From Myxococcales bacterium (lineage in GTDB: Bacteria > Myxococcota_A > Polyangia > Polyangiales > Polyangiaceae), in assembly GCA_013297655.1 (NCBI GenBank), contig JAAFHV010000004.1, positions 48,338 through 99,733 on the forward strand: DNA of 51,396 nucleotides, given 5' to 3'. This document shows, in pieces, positions 49,357 to 51,396 of this stretch. The notes under the pieces are model-generated. The model made no database searches. It was not told the origin of the DNA and saw only the letters and a list, made by a program, of their open reading frames with translations. How positions within the stretch are numbered: the stretch's first letter is position 1; the number at the start of each line of letters is the position of its first letter. The position numbers and the translations under genes are program-made.

Positions 49357-50541
49357 TCAGCTCTCGACGCCGATCGTCTCGGGACGGCCGACCCACGCGC
49401 CGGCGCACGCGAGGCCCCACGCGATAGGCGAGAACGCGAGCGCGAAGAGGAGCGAAATGGGCGCCGCGAAGCCGAGCACGGCGAGCACCATCACGATCGC
49501 GAGGGCGCTCGCGAGCGCGGGCTCGAGCAACGTCGGCAACGACGAGGCCTTCGCGATGAGGTACCCGCTGAGCGGAAACGCCGATAAAATGCCTGCCCCG
49601 AGGAGGGCGACCGGCGCGGTGGTCGAGACGTCGTGCTCGTCCACGAGGGAAAAGTCGACCCTCGCCCAGTGCCCGAACGCGATCGACGCCGCGAGCCCGA
49701 GCAGCATCGCGCCGACCGTCACGAGGGCGCCGAGCACGATCCAGCGCACCACGATGGGGCGGCCCTCTCGCCGAAGCGCGGCGCGCACATGGGACAGGCT
49801 CGGCGGCCCGCTCGTCGGATCGAGCGACATCGGCTCGAGCAGGTTGCCGTCCGAAGCGATCGCCTCGTCGCCGCGACGACGGAGATCGCGCGCAGCGAAG
49901 AACGCGAGCGCGCCCATCGCGAGCAGGAGCGGCAGCGTCCCCACGAGCGCGCCCGAGCCGCGACCCCACACGAGGTGCGCGTAGAGCCCGTGGCTCACCG
50001 TCGCGAGGAGCCACGATGCGGGGAAAATAGGCCCCGGACGCTTTTGCCGCTTCGCTCTCCCGAGCGCGTATCCCCACGCCGTCGCGAAGAACACGTTCGC
50101 CGGGAGGGCCAGCGCGGCGCGGGCGAGCCACACCCAGGCGTGCGGGTGGGTCATCAGCATGCGCGCATTTTCGGTGACCGCGAAGCCGAGGGCAGAGGCC
50201 GCCGCGTACACGACGCCGTCGTAGGGCTCGTCGAAGTATTTCGAGCGAAACGCAGGCCACATCGCGGCCGTCTTCGCGGCCTCACGCGTGGGGGCGACGA
50301 ACGCGAAGATGAACACGAGCGCCCCGGCGTTGCCCGAGACGTGCGTCTTCATGTCGAGCCCCGTCCACTTGGTGGCGAGGTACTGGAGGTAAAATGCAGC
50401 GCCCCCGAACGTTCCCCCGAGGAAGAACGTGGTGAGCACGAGCGGCACCGGCTCCCTTCGGCTGTCCGAATAATGGACCACTCCGAGGAGGAGCAGCGCC
50501 GGCAGAACCGCCGGTAGGAGCCACCAAAGCACGTGCGCCAC
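49357..50541 (-). CDS. PrsW-like intramembrane protease
   Basis: A 394-residue multi-pass membrane protein of the PrsW family, whose Bacillus founder cleaves an anti-sigma factor. About nine hydrophobic segments are visible. Conserved pieces are FVAPTREAAKTAAMWPAF (motif 1), FDEPYDGVVYAAASALGFAV with TENARM after it (motif 2), ALPANVFFATAWGYALG and VSHGLYAHLVWG (motifs 3-4). In motif 1 the usual Glu-Glu pair is Arg-Glu here. The C-terminal ~170 residues (from GDEAIASDGN) are extra to the catalytic core and contain further membrane segments. The ATG at 50541 gives MAHVLWWLLPAV. Neither an anti-sigma factor nor a sigma factor is nearby. Confidence 0.85.
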   Translation of the reverse strand: MAHVLWWLLPAVLPALLLLGVVHYSDSRREPVPLVLTTFFLGGTFGGAAFYLQYLATKWTGLDMKTHVSGNAGALVFIFAFVAPTREAAKTAAMWPAFRSKYFDEPYDGVVYAAASALGFAVTENARMLMTHPHAWVWLARAALALPANVFFATAWGYALGRAKRQKRPGPIFPASWLLATVSHGLYAHLVWGRGSGALVGTLPLLLAMGALAFFAARDLRRRGDEAIASDGNLLEPMSLDPTSGPPSLSHVRAALRREGRPIVVRWIVLGALVTVGAMLLGLAASIAFGHWARVDFSLVDEHDVSTTAPVALLGAGILSAFPLSGYLIAKASSLPTLLEPALASALAIVMVLAVLGFAAPISLLFALAFSPIAWGLACAGAWVGRPETIGVES

Positions 50542-50651
50542 GGTCGAACCTTAGGTCAGCGTGGAAAGAAACGGAACGACCGCGAGCCTTGCGGTGGAAC
50601 GAGGCGCGGGCTCTCCGTCGATGCACCGTGAACAGAGCCTGGGCGCCGACC

Positions 50652-51396
50652 TCAGGGCCCGAGGTGAAAGCCGACCCGGAGCGCGGTGGCGACGCCGAAG
50701 CCGGCCGAGCTGCCGTCGAACCGGTACACGTCGCTGTTGAGGTACTCGGCTTGTGTCTCGGCGGGGAGCTGGTCGAACTCGGGCGGGAGCGTCGACTTCG
50801 GACGCTGGAGGTAGAGAAAGTCGCCCGTGATCCCGAGGCCGAGCGAAAAGTAGTTGTTGATGAAGTAGTCGAACCCGAGATCGAGGCCCGCGTTCCAGCC
50901 CTTGATGCTCACGCTCGACGCGAGCGCGTCGGCCGCGGCGGGCGTGCCGCTGGAGAACAGATCGCCGAGCGAGCCGACACCGGAGTACCCGCCATGGAGG
51001 CCGATGATGATGTCGACCTTGGAGACCGGGATCTTGAAGAGCAGCTCGCCGTTCGCCTGAACGAGGGCAAAATCCGTGATTCGGTGCCACCTGAGGCGTG
51101 CGCCGAGGCTCACGAACACGAGGCGTAGACCCGCGCCGATGCCGGCCATGAAGCCCGCGCCGTCGGCGTTGGTGATGCCGAGGTTCTCCACCGAGAACGT
51201 GCGCATGTTCGCGTAGCTGGCGCCGAGCTCGCCGTTGACCCAAAAGAGCTCGCTCAGGCGCGACGGCTCTTCGTCTTTCTTCTCCGGGTCCTTCTGCGGC
51301 TCTTGCGGCCGAAGCTCGGAGGGCAGCGCGGCGCCGGAAGCGTTCGCGGGGGGCGGCGTGCCGAGCGGACTCGCTGTCGCGGGCGCAGTGGGCGCG
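50652..51396 (-). CDS. Outer-membrane barrel protein, N-terminus outside window
   Basis: Partial gene, about 248 codons, open to the right edge. The visible upstream part is Pro/Ala/Ser-rich (SPLGTPPPANASGAALPSEL) and Lys/Glu-rich (KDPEKKDEEPSRL). From FWVNGELGASYANMRTF on come alternating hydrophobic strands such as GFMAGIGAGLRLVFVSLGAR, DIIIGLHGGYSG, NAGLDLGFDYFINNYFSLGL and ATALRVGFHLGP at the end, which fit a small outer-membrane beta-barrel. An internal ATG at 51206 exists, but the reading frame continues with protein-like composition to the edge, so that ATG is probably not the start. The function is unknown. Confidence 0.75.
   Translation of the reverse strand, partial: APTAPATASPLGTPPPANASGAALPSELRPQEPQKDPEKKDEEPSRLSELFWVNGELGASYANMRTFSVENLGITNADGAGFMAGIGAGLRLVFVSLGARLRWHRITDFALVQANGELLFKIPVSKVDIIIGLHGGYSGVGSLGDLFSSGTPAAADALASSVSIKGWNAGLDLGFDYFINNYFSLGLGITGDFLYLQRPKSTLPPEFDQLPAETQAEYLNSDVYRFDGSSAGFGVATALRVGFHLGP

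Overview
The window is GC-rich chromosomal DNA, densely packed with genes, and most likely from a myxobacterium (Myxococcota, Polyangia-like). The support is the combination of: a eukaryote-like Ser/Thr kinase with an HRDISPHN catalytic loop, very many lipoproteins and signal-peptide proteins with Pro/Ala-rich linkers, two-component proteins with receiver-GAF-PAS-PAS architecture, a HAMP sensor whose C-terminus resembles the MXAN_5187 family, and GTG/TTG starts. This is inference from protein style; no rRNA is present. I see no phage, insertion sequence, integrase or CRISPR array. The window is ordinary chromosome with many accessory regulators.

Layout. 1-3.3 kb (minus): an alpha-helical protein of unknown function, a small J-like membrane protein and an Hsp70 that runs off the left edge, probably one operon. 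3.5-5.4 kb (plus): a cyclopropane-synthase-type methyltransferase and a membrane-anchored hypothetical. 5.5-16.2 kb (minus): a P/Q/G/Y-rich membrane protein, an ACE-like M2 dipeptidase lipoprotein, an aminotransferase coupled to a transmembrane Ser/Thr kinase with an AsmA-like C-terminus, an outer-membrane barrel protein and a VWA lipoprotein. 16.4-19.7 kb: an MlrC-like M81 metallopeptidase and its TetR regulator diverge from a short-chain dehydrogenase; three copies of one palindrome lie between them. 19.8-25.7 kb: lexA with an SOS-like box, a triheme lipoprotein, a cyclic-nucleotide-binding protein, a methyltransferase, trxB, and a metallo-beta-lactamase-fold lipoprotein divergent from a second TetR over a doubled operator.

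25.7-36.9 kb: a FadL-type porin, a HAMP sensor with a periplasmic cupredoxin-like partner, a metallophosphoesterase with membrane segments, a translationally coupled two-component pair in which the upstream protein lacks an ATPase domain, and ruvB. 37-40.8 kb: rpsT and tRNA-Glu, a GlxA/AraC-type regulator, a methyltransferase and a flavin split-barrel protein. 41-44.1 kb: a Cys-rich secreted protein, an L,D-transpeptidase lipoprotein, a 25-bp tandem hairpin repeat and a small lipoprotein. 44.2-49.1 kb (minus): a five-gene tripartite efflux operon (tetR, tolC-like, permease, ATPase, hlyD-like) in which every junction overlaps by 4 nt, with a perfect palindrome just upstream of the first start. 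49.4 kb to the end (minus): a PrsW-like membrane protease and a partial outer-membrane barrel protein.

The best leads for new biology are the kinase-AsmA fusion, the histidine-kinase pair with a missing ATPase domain, the Hsp70 operon with a J-like partner that has no HPD, the three-palindrome MlrC/SDR locus, and the HAMP sensor with an unassigned output domain.
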